Shown here: positions 17,203 through 27,868 of the stretch, in pieces | How the letters are laid out: the number at the start of each line of letters is the position of its first letter | Position numbering within the stretch: the first letter of the stretch is position 1 | The notes under the pieces: generated by a model | What the model was told of the DNA's origin: nothing | Databases searched by the model: none | Seen by the model: only the letters and a program-made list of their open reading frames with translations | Assembly: GCF_004348265.1 (NCBI RefSeq) | Contig: NZ_SMNT01000003.1 | Span: 51,564 to 115,563, forward strand | Direction of reading: 5' to 3' | DNA: 64,000 nt | From: Methylobacterium segetis | GTDB taxonomy: Bacteria; Pseudomonadota; Alphaproteobacteria; Rhizobiales; Beijerinckiaceae | Translations under genes and position numbers: made by a program

Positions 17203-18522
17203 CTAGACCACCACCGGCGCCGCCACCTGCCCGCCGGTCCCGAACACGCGCTGATAGCGCGCGATCGCCTCGGCGGGGCCGATCGCCTTGGTCGGGTTGT
17301 CCGAGATCTTCACGGCCGGGCGCCCGTTCGCCTCGATGACCTTGCAGACGATCGAGATCGGATCGAGGCCGCCGCCCGGCACGAGGCCGCGGAAATCGTT
17401 GGTGAGCAGGGTGCCCCAGCCGTAGCCGATGCGGAGGCGGCCGTGGAAATGGGCGTGGATGCGCTCGATGTCCGCGATGTCGAGCCCGTCGGAGAAGATC
17501 GCGAGCTTCGTCGCCGGATCGCTGTCATGATCGCGCCACCACGCGATCGCCTCCTCGCCGCCCGCGATCGGCTCCTTCGAGTCGATCCGCATGCCGGTCC
17601 AGTCCGCCACCCAATCGGGCGCGTTCGCGAGGAATCCCGCCGTGCCGTAGGTGTCCGGCAGCACGACCAGCAGATTGCCCGCATAATCCTGCTGCCAGTC
17701 CCGCAGGACGTCGTAGGGCGCGCGGGCGAGGGCCTCGTCGTCCTCGGCGAGTGCCGCGTAGACCATCGGCAGTTCGTGCGCGTTGGTGCCCACCGCCTCG
17801 ACTTCCCGGCGCAGCGCGATGAGGCAGTTCGACGTCCCGAGGAAGCGGGGCCCGAGCCCCGCGCTCATCGCCTCGACGCACCAATCCTGCCAGAGGAAGC
17901 CGTGCCGGCGGCGCGTGCCGAAATCCGCGATCGAGAGGTCGGGAAGGTTCCTCAGGCGCTCGATCTTCTCCCAGACCCGCGTCATGGCCCGGGCATAGAG
18001 CACCTGCAGCTCGAACTTGGCCATGCCGCGCAGCACGAAGCGGGAGCGCAGCTCGTTCAGGATCGCGAGGGCCGGCACCTCCCACATCGTGGTCTCGAGC
18101 CAGGGCCCGTGGAAGGTCAGCACGTATTGCCCGTCCCGTGCCTCGAGCTCGTATTCGGGCAGGCGGAATCCCTCCAGCCACTCGATGAACTCGGCGGAGA
18201 ACATCCGGCGCCGCCCGTAGAAGGCGTTGCCCCGGAGCCAGGTCGATTCCCCCCGGGTCAGGCGCAGCGAGCGGGCGTGGTCGAGCTGCTCGCGCAACTC
18301 CCCCGCGTCGACGATGGCGGCGATGCGCACGCTGCGCGAGCGGTTCTGGATGCCGAAGGTGACGTGCGTGTCGCGATGGCGGCGCAGGATCGTTTGCGCC
18401 ATCAGGAGCTTGTAGAAATCCGTGTCGAGCAGCGACCGGACGATCGGGTCGATCTTCCAGGTGTGGTTGTAGACCCGCGCGGCGAGGTCGATCATGTCCG
18501 TCCGGGGCCAATCCGTTGCCAA
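17203..18522 (-). CDS. pncB: Nicotinate phosphoribosyltransferase PncB
   Basis: Converts nicotinate and PRPP (with ATP) to nicotinate mononucleotide in NAD salvage, in the cytosol. The 439-residue product has [17 protein letters not shown] near residue 30, [13 protein letters not shown], the [12 protein letters not shown] motif at about 200, [10 protein letters not shown] with [28 protein letters not shown] and [10 protein letters not shown], the full family set including the autophosphorylated His in NAHE. The start is TTG at 18522, supported by GGAGG five bases upstream; an in-frame ATG at 18495 would drop nine residues. pxpA follows after 9 bp. Confidence 0.96.
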   Translation of the reverse strand: MATDWPRTDMIDLAARVYNHTWKIDPIVRSLLDTDFYKLLMAQTILRRHRDTHVTFGIQNRSRSVRIAAIVDAGELREQLDHARSLRLTRGESTWLRGNAFYGRRRMFSAEFIEWLEGFRLPEYELEARDGQYVLTFHGPWLETTMWEVPALAILNELRSRFVLRGMAKFELQVLYARAMTRVWEKIERLRNLPDLSIADFGTRRRHGFLWQDWCVEAMSAGLGPRFLGTSNCLIALRREVEAVGTNAHELPMVYAALAEDDEALARAPYDVLRDWQQDYAGNLLVVLPDTYGTAGFLANAPDWVADWTGMRIDSKEPIAGGEEAIAWWRDHDSDPATKLAIFSDGLDIADIERIHAHFHGRLRIGYGWGTLLTNDFRGLVPGGGLDPISIVCKVIEANGRPAVKISDNPTKAIGPAEAIARYQRVFGTGGQVAAPVVV

Positions 18523-18577
18523 GGCAGCCTCCGAGTGGCCTCAAGCGCGTCCGCAAAGTCAATCGCGCCTTCACGAA

Positions 18578-18612
18578 GCGGGCGGCGCCTCCGCCGGGGA
18601 AGCGCCGCCCGC
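18578..18612 (-). terminator. Terminator after the stress flavin-fold gene
   Basis: A perfect 11-bp GC stem (GCGGGCGGCGC at 18578-18588 with its complement at 18602-18612) lies 25-59 bases beyond the stop of the gene at 18637 on the minus strand. It is followed by TTCGTGAA rather than a pure T-run. It separates that gene from pncB. Confidence 0.5.
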
Positions 18613-18636
18613 TCGGGCAGTTGCGGGATGCGAGGC

Positions 18637-19140
18637 TCAGCCCAGATCGACCTTCGCGCTCTCCGTCTTCGGGCTCTCGCCGGTCACGGCGGCCTTCACG
18701 TAGCCGTAGAGGTGCAGCATCGTGGCGTTCGGGCTGTCCCAGTACTCGCCCTTCTCCGGGTGCACGCGGATGAGGGCGACCTCCGGGTCGTCCTTCCCGT
18801 TCGGGAACCAGGTCTTCAGGCTCTCATTCCACTTGTCGTCGATCACCGCCTGATCGGTGACGATCTCGGCCTTGCCCGCCACCGAGACGTAGGTCTGCGT
18901 CTTCGGGTCCGAATAGGCGAGGTTCACTTGGTTGTCCTTGGAGATCTCGGCCGTCTTCGGCGAGTGGAGCCGCGTGAAGAACCACAGGTCGCCGACCTCG
19001 TCCGCGTCCTGGCTCCACATCGGGCGGCTGTAGAGTTTCCCGTCCGGGTCGGCGGTGGTCATCATCGCGACCTTGATGTCCTTGATGAGCTCGAACAGCT
19101 TCTTCGCGCCCTCGTGGTCGCGATGGTTGCCTTGATGCAT
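18637..19140 (-). CDS. Pyridoxamine 5'-phosphate oxidase-fold general stress protein
   Basis: A 167-residue split-barrel protein of the general stress protein 26-like family (PF16242/Pyrid_ox_like). Visible are AKKLFELIKDIKVAMMTTAD at the N-terminus, GKLYSRPMWSQDADEVGDLW at about 36-55, QVNLAYSDPKTQTYVSVAG and the C-terminal EYWDSPNATMLHLYGYVKA. Family members bind flavin (FMN or FAD) and are stress-induced; some reduce F420 or bilin substrates in other phyla, not expected here. The ATG at 19140 has GGAG 10 bases upstream. A GAAAC-N16-CGTT promoter candidate lies 57 bases above. Divergent from mrp. Confidence 0.9.
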   Translation of the reverse strand: MHQGNHRDHEGAKKLFELIKDIKVAMMTTADPDGKLYSRPMWSQDADEVGDLWFFTRLHSPKTAEISKDNQVNLAYSDPKTQTYVSVAGKAEIVTDQAVIDDKWNESLKTWFPNGKDDPEVALIRVHPEKGEYWDSPNATMLHLYGYVKAAVTGESPKTESAKVDLG

Positions 19141-19197
19141 GGGGGGATGTCTCCAACGTGGCGGGGCGCGTCCTGGGCGCCCCGAGATCGTGTCGAC

Positions 19198-19222
19198 AAC
19201 GGGCAAGGCCCGCGATGGTTTC
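19198..19222 (-). promoter_or_regulatory. Possible EcfG-type promoter (imperfect -35)
   Basis: Read on the minus strand: GAAAC, 16 bases, CGTT, ending 57 bases before the ATG at 19140. The -10 matches the EcfG consensus exactly and the -35 has one mismatch (GAAAC for GGAAC). The downstream product belongs to a stress-induced family, which supports the call. Confidence 0.4.
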
Positions 19223-19337
19223 GGAGCGGCCTGGCCGCCGTGCGGGCTGGTGTTTCCGGCGCGGGCGCGTACATGGACAGGGACGGCGGCGGGGCGAGGC
19301 GGCCCCGCCATCGGCGCGTCTTTCAGGAGCCCTGCCC

Positions 19338-20471
19338 TTGCCGATTACCCGCGACGACGTGCTGAAGGCGCTCGCGACCGTGACGGTCGATGCCGGCGGC
19401 ACCACCCTGCCGGGTTCCGGCCGCCTCTCGCAGGTGGTTGTCGATCCGAGCCAGAGGGTCATGTTCTCGATCCTCGTCGATCCCAGCGAGGCGGAGCGCT
19501 TCGAGCCCGTCCGTCGCCGGGCAGAGGGCGCCGTGCTGGCGATGCCCGGCGTCACGGGCGTGTTCGCGAGCCTGACCTCCGAGCGCGGCGCGGATGCGCC
19601 GGCCCCCGCTGCTGCGCCGCAGCGCCCCGCGACGCCCCCGCCGCGGGGCGGGGCGCCCGGCCCCGGGCCGGCCCTGCCGGGCGTGCGCCACATCGTGGCG
19701 GTGGCCTCCGGCAAGGGCGGCGTCGGCAAGTCGACCACGGCCTGCAACCTCGCCCTCGCCTTGCAGGCGCAGGGGCTGCGGGTCGGGCTCCTCGACGCGG
19801 ACATCTACGGTCCGTCGGTGCCCAAGCTGTTCGGCCTGTCCGGCAAGCCGCGGGTGATCGAGGGGCGCACGCTTGAGCCGATGCAGGGCTACGGCCTCAA
19901 GGTGATGTCGATCGGCTTCCTGATCGAGCCCGAATCCGCGATGATCTGGCGTGGGCCGATGGTGCAATCCGCGATCACGCAGATGCTGCGCGAGGTCGCC
20001 TGGGGCGAGCTCGACGTGCTTCTCGTCGACATGCCGCCCGGCACCGGCGACGCGCAGCTCACCATGGCCCAGGCGACGCCGCTCTCGGGCGCCGTCATCG
20101 TCTCGACGCCGCAGGATCTCGCGCTGATCGACGCGCGGCGCGGCGTGACCATGTTCAAGAAGGTCGCGGTGCCGATCCTCGGCGTGATCGAGAACATGGC
20201 GACCTTCGTCTGCCCCCATTGCGGGCAGGCGTCGCACATCTTCGGCCACGGCGGCGCCCGCGAGGAGGCCGAGCGCCTCGGCGTGCCCTTCCTCGGCGAG
20301 GTGCCGCTCAATATGACAATCCGCGAGACCTCCGATTCCGGCCGCCCCGTCGTGGCGACCGATCCGGACGGGCCGCAGGCGAAGGTCTACCGCGAGATCG
20401 CGAGCCGGCTCTGGGGCAACCTGTCGGGCGCGTCCGCGGGACGGACCGCGCCGAAGATCGTCATCGAGTGA
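19338..20471 (+). CDS. mrp: Mrp/NBP35 (ApbC) iron-sulfur carrier ATPase
   Basis: P-loop ATPase that carries and transfers Fe-S clusters to target apoproteins in the cytosol. The 377-residue product has an N-terminal DUF59/MIP18-like domain (about 1-85), a Pro/Ala linker, then the deviant Walker A SGKGGVGKSTTACNLALAL from 124, DADIYGPSVPKLFG, LLVDMPPGTGDAQLT and the cluster-binding pair in VCPHCGQASHIFG. The start is TTG at 19338, chosen because AGGAG lies 8 bases upstream and the DUF59 domain begins immediately; no ATG fits. Followed 27 bp later by mobA, and the two share metal-cofactor biology. Confidence 0.95.
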   Translation: MPITRDDVLKALATVTVDAGGTTLPGSGRLSQVVVDPSQRVMFSILVDPSEAERFEPVRRRAEGAVLAMPGVTGVFASLTSERGADAPAPAAAPQRPATPPPRGGAPGPGPALPGVRHIVAVASGKGGVGKSTTACNLALALQAQGLRVGLLDADIYGPSVPKLFGLSGKPRVIEGRTLEPMQGYGLKVMSIGFLIEPESAMIWRGPMVQSAITQMLREVAWGELDVLLVDMPPGTGDAQLTMAQATPLSGAVIVSTPQDLALIDARRGVTMFKKVAVPILGVIENMATFVCPHCGQASHIFGHGGAREEAERLGVPFLGEVPLNMTIRETSDSGRPVVATDPDGPQAKVYREIASRLWGNLSGASAGRTAPKIVIE

Positions 20472-20508
20472 GCCGGTGACGACGCGCGGAGGCAGCCGGT
20501 GACGACGC
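20471..20508 (+). repeat. 15-bp direct repeat making a leader ORF before mobA
   Basis: AGCCGGTGACGACGC occurs at 20471-20485 and again at 20494-20508. Each copy contains a GTG. The first GTG opens an eight-codon frame (MTTRGGSR) at 20476-20502 whose stop TGA overlaps the GTG that starts mobA, so the short frame could couple mrp and mobA translation. Confidence 0.5.
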
Positions 20509-21119
20509 TCGGCGTCATCCTGGCGGGCGGGCTGTCCCGCCGGATGGGCGGCGGCGACAAGCCGCTGCGGGGGCTCGCCGGCCGCACGCTGCTCGACCGG
20601 GTGGTGCACCGGTTCGGCCCACAATGTCCGGCCGGGCTCATCCTCAACGCCAACGGCGATCCGGCCCGGTTCGGAGCCTTTCCCGGCGCGATCGTGCCGG
20701 ATGGGGTGTCAGGTCATCCAGGACCGCTTGCCGGCATCCTCGCCGCGCTCGAACACGCGCGGGCGCATCATCCGGCGGTGGTCGAGGTCGCGAGCGTCAC
20801 GGGCGACGCGCCCTTCCTGCCGGACGACCTCGTGGCCCGCCTCGCCGCGGCCCGGCGCAGGAGCGGGGCGCCGATCGCGGTGGCATCCTCGGGCGGGCGC
20901 CAGCATTTCACGGTCGCGCTCTGGTCGGTCTCGCTGCTGGATGATCTGCGCGCCGCGCTGATCGAGCGGGACGAGCGGCGCGTCGGCGCCTATCTCGGCC
21001 GACACGGCGCCGTACCGGTGGACTGGCCGATCGAACCGATCGACCCGTTCCTCAACATCAACACGCCGGAGGATCTCGACCTCGCCACGGCCCTGCTGGC
21101 GCGCATCGCCGAGGGGTAG
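20499..21119 (+). CDS. mobA: Molybdenum cofactor guanylyltransferase MobA
   Basis: Joins GMP to molybdopterin to form the guanine-dinucleotide cofactor of DMSO-reductase-type enzymes such as formate dehydrogenases and nitrate reductases. The 206-residue product has the nucleotidyltransferase signature ILAGGLSRRMGGGDKPL at 7-23, ILNANGDPARF, GPLAGILAALE, SVTGDAPFLP at about 100-109 with the metal-binding Asp, and the NINTPEDL motif near the end. The GTG at 20499 has GGAGG six bases upstream. The gene converges with the cyclophilin gene at 21227. A MobA-like CTP transferase for another cofactor is less likely given the NINTPEDL tail. Confidence 0.94.
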   Translation: MTTLGVILAGGLSRRMGGGDKPLRGLAGRTLLDRVVHRFGPQCPAGLILNANGDPARFGAFPGAIVPDGVSGHPGPLAGILAALEHARAHHPAVVEVASVTGDAPFLPDDLVARLAAARRRSGAPIAVASSGGRQHFTVALWSVSLLDDLRAALIERDERRVGAYLGRHGAVPVDWPIEPIDPFLNINTPEDLDLATALLARIAEG

Positions 21120-21167
21120 GGACGCGTCACCTCTTGGCCAACGGCAAGGCGTGATGCGGCCCGTCTC

Positions 21168-21194
21168 CCGGGGTCCGTGTTCGCGGACTCCCGG
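21168..21194. terminator. Hairpin between convergent mobA and cyclophilin genes
   Basis: CCGGG-GTCCG pairs with CGGAC-T-CCCGG around a six-base loop (one bulged T). It lies midway between two stop codons facing each other and could stop transcription from both sides, though neither side has a T-run. Confidence 0.4.
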
Positions 21195-21226
21195 AAGACA
21201 TCGCGCGGAGGCGCGGCCGCCAGGCT

Positions 21227-21685
21227 TCAGGCCGCGGCGACGGTCGCCTTCACGATGCGGTCGGGATCGCGCACGGGCTCGCCGCGCTTGATCGTGTCGA
21301 CCACCTCCATGCCTTCGACGACCTTCCCCCAGACCGTGTACTGCTTGTCGAGGAAGCGGGCGTCGCCGAAGCAGATGAAGAACTGCGAGTTCGCCGAGTG
21401 CGGGAAGTTGGTGCGCGCCATGGAGCAGGTGCCGCGCACGTGCGGCTCGCTGTTGAACTCGGCGTTCAGGTCCGGCAGCTCGGAGCCGCCGGAGCCCGTG
21501 CCCGTCGGGTCGCCGGTCTGGGCCATGAAGCCGTCGATCACCCGGTGGAACGGCACGCCGTCGTAGAAGCCCTGTCCCGCGAGCGTCTTGATGCGCTCCA
21601 CATGGTTCGGCGCGAGGTCGGGGCGCAGCGCGATCACAACGCGGCCCTTGGTGGTCTCCAGGACGATGGTCTCGTTGTCGGCCAT
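21227..21685 (-). CDS. Cytosolic cyclophilin-type peptidyl-prolyl isomerase
   Basis: A 152-residue cyclophilin without a signal peptide, so a cytosolic proline isomerase that assists protein folding. Motifs: RVVIALRPDLAPNHVERIK, PFHRVIDGFMAQTGDPTGTG at 46-65 with the catalytic Arg in HRV, MARTNFPHSANSQFFICF with the Gln/Phe pocket residues, and FLDKQYTVWGKVVEGMEVV. It is the last gene of a minus-strand run coaD, periplasmic cyclophilin, exported protein, this gene, with small gaps, a conserved neighbourhood in Hyphomicrobiales. The symbol ppiB is used for this type in many genomes. Confidence 0.95.
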   Translation of the reverse strand: MADNETIVLETTKGRVVIALRPDLAPNHVERIKTLAGQGFYDGVPFHRVIDGFMAQTGDPTGTGSGGSELPDLNAEFNSEPHVRGTCSMARTNFPHSANSQFFICFGDARFLDKQYTVWGKVVEGMEVVDTIKRGEPVRDPDRIVKATVAAA

Positions 21686-21698
21686 GATGGGTACTCCT

Positions 21699-22160
21699 CT
21701 ACCTCTCTGGTCCCCGATCGATCAGGCGGAGCGCCAGGGGGCGCCCCGCGATGGCCCGCCCGAGGGCGGGAGTGATGCGAGCCGGCGTGCAGCGCCGGAT
21801 CGATGTCAGCGTCGCCCGCACCAGACTCGACCGGGCGGCGGCGTCGGGCGTGCCCGCCGTGAAGGTGATGCGGGGCGTCCCGATCAGTGTTCCGTCACGG
21901 CGCAGCGCGAAGCGCGCCGTGATCTGCAGGTCCTTCAGCCCGTCGAGCCCCGAGGGCAAGGCCCAGCAGGCGGCGAGCGCCGGAAACAGCGCCGGCAGCG
22001 TGTCCGCAATCCCGGAGGGCGGCTCCGCCAGAGGCACCCGGACGGTGCCGCGCAGCGTCTCCGGCAGGGTGAGCGGCGGCTGCAGGATCTCCGCGCTCTG
22101 GCCGAGGGCGGCGCCCGGCAGGCTCGTGCCGAGGAGCAGGAGCGCCAGCGCCGTCCTCAC
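21699..22160 (-). CDS. Exported TonB-C/TolA-C-like protein
   Basis: A 153-residue exported protein with a signal peptide (ALALLLLGTSLPGAALG). The mature part resembles the small alpha/beta domain at the C-termini of TonB and TolA: FPALAACWALPSGLDG, ITARFALRRDGTLIGTPRIT, then LTSIRRCTPARITPAL and a final beta strand RPLALRLIDRG. Two cysteines (in AACW and RRCTP) sit where TolA-like domains carry a disulfide. There is no membrane anchor or energising segment, so it would be a stand-alone periplasmic domain. The GTG start at 22160 follows the upstream cyclophilin stop by 8 bases. Function unknown; an envelope-assembly role is inferred. Confidence 0.75.
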   Translation of the reverse strand: MRTALALLLLGTSLPGAALGQSAEILQPPLTLPETLRGTVRVPLAEPPSGIADTLPALFPALAACWALPSGLDGLKDLQITARFALRRDGTLIGTPRITFTAGTPDAAARSSLVRATLTSIRRCTPARITPALGRAIAGRPLALRLIDRGPER

Positions 22161-22168
22161 CCCCGGCC

Positions 22169-22720
22169 CTAGCGCGCCTTCCCGGCGAGCTGCATCGTGA
22201 CGATCTTGTCCGGGTTCTGCACCGCGCCGCCCGCCGCGTTGCGCTCCGCCTTCTTGATCTTGTCGACCGCCTCCATGCCGCTCGTGACGGTGCCGACCAC
22301 CGTGTACTTGCCGTTGAGGAAGGGGGCGTCGGCGAGACAGATGAAGAATTGCGAGTTCGCCGAGTTCGGATCGCTGGACCGGGCCATGCCGACGGTGCCG
22401 CGGGTGAACGGCGTGGAGGAGAACTCCGCCGGGATGTTCGGGAGGCTGGAGCCGCCGGTGCCGTTGCCGTTCGGGTCGCCGGTCTGGGCCATGAAGCCCT
22501 CCATGACGCGGTGGAACTTCAGCCCGTTGTAGAAGCCCTGGCCGACGAGCGTCTTGATCTGCTGCACGTGCTTCGGCGCGAGGTCGGGCCGCAGCTGGAT
22601 CGTCACGCGCCCGTCCTTGGTGTCGAGGAAGACGGTGTCGTCATCGGCGGCGCGGGCCGCGGGGGCGGCCCCGAGGAACGCGCTCAGTGCGAGCGCGAGG
22701 ACGGCGTTCCGGCGGTTCAT
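22169..22720 (-). CDS. Periplasmic cyclophilin-type peptidyl-prolyl isomerase
   Basis: A 183-residue cyclophilin with a signal peptide (MNRRNAVLALALSAFLGAA, cleavage near AARAA), so it acts in the periplasm. The fold motifs match its cytosolic paralogue two genes downstream: KFHRVMEGFMAQTGDPNGNG, GMARSSDPNSANSQFFICL and FLNGKYTVVGTVTSGM. The ppiA symbol is commonly used for this type. It lies between coaD and the TonB-C-like exported gene, with which it is probably co-expressed. Confidence 0.95.
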   Translation of the reverse strand: MNRRNAVLALALSAFLGAAPAARAADDDTVFLDTKDGRVTIQLRPDLAPKHVQQIKTLVGQGFYNGLKFHRVMEGFMAQTGDPNGNGTGGSSLPNIPAEFSSTPFTRGTVGMARSSDPNSANSQFFICLADAPFLNGKYTVVGTVTSGMEAVDKIKKAERNAAGGAVQNPDKIVTMQLAGKAR

Positions 22721-22770
22721 CGGCGAAATCTCTCCCAGGATCGTCGTTGTCGGTTCGGTGATGCCGAGGC

Positions 22771-23271
22771 TTACGCCCCGGAAAAGCGCGCCTTCAGGAG
22801 GTCGGCGACACTCGGCGGGACGAAGGGCGCCACGTCCCCTCCCATCGCGGCGATCTGCCGGACGAGGGTCGCCGTGATCGGCCGGACATGGATCGAGGCC
22901 GGCAGGAAGACGGTCTGCACCTCGGGCGCCATCGCGGCGTTCATGCCCGCGAGCTGCATCTCGTAATCGAGGTCGGTTCCGTCCCGCAGGCCGCGGATGA
23001 ACAGGTTCGCGCCGAACCGCCGCGCCGCGCTCACCGCAAGGTCGTCGAAGGTCGCGATCTCAAGCGCGGTGCCGGCTTCGGCGGCGAGGGGCGCGCAGGT
23101 CTCCCGCAGGAGCTCGGCGCGCTCCTCGGCCGAGAAGAGCGGCGCCTTGCCCGGATGCACCCCGATCGCGATGACGAGGTTCGGCACCAGCCGGCAGGCC
23201 TGCCGCACCACGTCGAGGTGGCCGTTCGTGACCGGGTCGAAGGAGCCGGCATAGAGGGCGGTTCGGATCAT
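22771..23271 (-). CDS. coaD: Phosphopantetheine adenylyltransferase CoaD
   Basis: Transfers AMP from ATP to 4'-phosphopantetheine, the fourth step of coenzyme A synthesis. The 166-residue product fits the family exactly: [18 protein letters not shown] with the nucleotidyltransferase TxGH motif, [20 protein letters not shown] at about 85-104, and [16 protein letters not shown], equivalent to the ISSTxVR motif. Pantothenate kinase (coaA) for the same pathway is at 42591-43613. First gene of the coaD-cyclophilin-exported protein-cyclophilin run. Confidence 0.97.
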   Translation of the reverse strand: MIRTALYAGSFDPVTNGHLDVVRQACRLVPNLVIAIGVHPGKAPLFSAEERAELLRETCAPLAAEAGTALEIATFDDLAVSAARRFGANLFIRGLRDGTDLDYEMQLAGMNAAMAPEVQTVFLPASIHVRPITATLVRQIAAMGGDVAPFVPPSVADLLKARFSGA

Positions 23272-23349
23272 CGCCCGTGGGCGTAGAGCATTTTGTCCGC
23301 GAACGGAACCGTCGCGGGTCCTCCCGCCGCCCTCGTCTCGCCGCGACCC

Positions 23350-24408
23350 TCAGGCGCGCCCGTGCACGAGGTCGTGGATGAAGCCGAGCTTGCCCACCAC
23401 GACGGGCGCGAGGACGAAGGGATAGAGGTCGCTGATGCCCATCGCGCGGTTGACCCCGTTGATCGCGAAGGCGAAGGGCAGCCACGCATCGACGATCTGC
23501 TGGATGCTCTCGGCCGCGTAGGGATCGAAGTCGATCTTGGCGGAGATCTCGCGCTGCGTGTCGACGGCCGGGTTCACTTCGAGGCCGAAGGCGCTGGCCA
23601 TCTCCAACGTGTCGACGATGTGGAGGTAATGCGCCCAGGTCTCGGCGAAATCCTCCCAGGGGTGGGTGGTGGCATAGGCCGAGACGAAGCGCTCCTGCCA
23701 GTCGGGGGGCGTCCCCTGGGCGTAGTGGCGCTTCAGGGCCGCCTCGTAATCCTCGGAATCGTCGCCGAACACCGCGCGGCAGGCGTCGAGCTTCCCCCCG
23801 TCCCGCACGAGGATGTCCCAGTAATGGTGGCCGACCTCGTGGCGGAAATGGCCGATCAGGGTTCGATAGGGCTCGCCCATGGCGTGGCGACGCTTCTCGC
23901 GCTCGGCATCGTCCGCCTCGACGAGGGCGATCGTGATGACGCCGTTCTCGTGGCCCGTCATCACCTTCGGCCCCTCGGCCGGCGGGTCGGCGAGGAAGTG
24001 GAAGACAAGGCCGTGCTCCGGGTCCTCGGCACGGGTCTTCAGGGGCAGGTTCCAGCGCAGCAGCGTGTAGAACAGCCTGTGCTTGGCGAATTCCATCCGC
24101 TGCCACGCCTGCAGGTTGGCGGGAATGCTCACGTCGGGGATGGTGCCGTTGTGGCGGCAGGCGAGGCAGAAGGCGTCGTTCGAGCCCGGCGGCACCAGCC
24201 AGTTGCAGGCATCGTGCCCGGCATTGGTGCAGAACAGGCTCGGCCGGTCGGGGACCGCGAGGGGCGTCCAGGCCGTGCCGCCAGCGGGCTCGAGGGCGGA
24301 GAGGGTGCCGGTCTCAGGGAGATAGGCGAGCCTGTGCTTGCAGCGCTCGCAGGTCTTGTTCTCGAAGTACAGGATGTTGCCGCAGGACTGGCATCGGAAC
24401 AGCTTCAT
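23350..24408 (-). CDS. Putative zinc-binding metallopeptidase (PF10005 family)
   Basis: A 352-residue protein with an N-terminal zinc ribbon (CQSCG and CERCKHR, residues 6-25), a second cysteine pair region (CNWLV, FCLACRHNG, near 70-88) and a metallopeptidase-like core with HFRHEVGHHYWDIL at about 190-203. The HExxH motif plus the downstream HPWEDFAETWAHY segment match the bacterial family called putative zinc-binding peptidase (DUF2248). No signal peptide, so cytosolic. Substrate unknown; peptidase activity is assumed from motif only. It sits 78 bp upstream of coaD on the same strand and 90 bp below a small unknown gene. Confidence 0.9.
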   Translation of the reverse strand: MKLFRCQSCGNILYFENKTCERCKHRLAYLPETGTLSALEPAGGTAWTPLAVPDRPSLFCTNAGHDACNWLVPPGSNDAFCLACRHNGTIPDVSIPANLQAWQRMEFAKHRLFYTLLRWNLPLKTRAEDPEHGLVFHFLADPPAEGPKVMTGHENGVITIALVEADDAEREKRRHAMGEPYRTLIGHFRHEVGHHYWDILVRDGGKLDACRAVFGDDSEDYEAALKRHYAQGTPPDWQERFVSAYATTHPWEDFAETWAHYLHIVDTLEMASAFGLEVNPAVDTQREISAKIDFDPYAAESIQQIVDAWLPFAFAINGVNRAMGISDLYPFVLAPVVVGKLGFIHDLVHGRA

Positions 24409-24498
24409 GGACGGGCCTCGTTTCGCCGTGTCCCCGCCCCATGCAGGAGCCGTGCAGGAAAGGGCGCGAGGCGCCGCCGGTTCCGGGCGGCGCGCCGT

Positions 24499-24729
24499 TC
24501 AGGCGGCGCGGGCGCGCAGGGCGGGCCGGACCGGGCGCTGCTCCTGCGCCGAGCGGTAGGCGGCGAGAAACTCGGTCGGCGTGTGGCGCGCCCCGTCCGG
24601 GTTCGTGACCATGACGTCGGTGAGACCGCTGACAAGGAGCGCCAGGGCCTTCTCGAGAGCCTCCGTCATCGACGCGCGCTGGAACGTCACGGAGCGGGAT
24701 CGATCGGTGGCGCTGACTTGGAAATACAC
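24499..24729 (-). CDS. Small conserved-looking hypothetical protein (76 aa)
   Basis: A 76-residue soluble protein, MYFQVSATDRSRSVTF at the start, then a predicted helix (TEALEKALALLVSGLTDVMV) and TNPDGARHTPTEFLAAYRS. The strand-helix-strand layout with a DGxxHTPxEF motif resembles short proteins seen repeatedly in Methylobacterium-like genomes, often beside stress or regulatory genes. No known function. The ATG start gives a compact product with codon use like its neighbours. It lies alone between gyrA and the metallopeptidase gene. Confidence 0.6.
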   Translation of the reverse strand: MYFQVSATDRSRSVTFQRASMTEALEKALALLVSGLTDVMVTNPDGARHTPTEFLAAYRSAQEQRPVRPALRARAA

Positions 24730-24937
24730 GTGAGCCGATCCTGTGCGCTGCGTCTGGGACGAAGAGCGCGGTCATCTCCGCGCCCGTTCATAACGCAGTG
24801 CAATAACGGCAATTCGTAGAGAATCCTTTGACGAAACCGGGAAGCGGACTCCGGGGCCTGCCTCAATATTCGGCACGCCTCCCAGTTGTGCCGCCGCCTC
24901 GCGGGTGCGAGAGCGGCAGCACGGATCTCGCCCCTCC

Positions 24938-27664
<2,727 letters not shown>

Positions 27665-27868
27665 GTTTCTGTTCCGTCTCGCGCGGGCCCGAGCCGGGGC
27701 CGCCTACCAGAGCCGCGAAGCGCCGCGGCGGCACTCTCCGAAGGAGCTGCCGGACGTTCGGGAATACGAATGATATCAGGTGGTTAATTAATCATCACGG
27801 GGCTCGCGCGCAAGTCGCGGCCGGCCCGGATTACACCGATTCAGCAAGGATTTGAGCCCGTTCCGGGT

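Noticed and set aside
16375..19365. A 996-residue plus-strand open frame over pxpA and pncB
   Set aside because: It spans two well-supported minus-strand genes and their gap and has low-complexity sequence; composition artefact.
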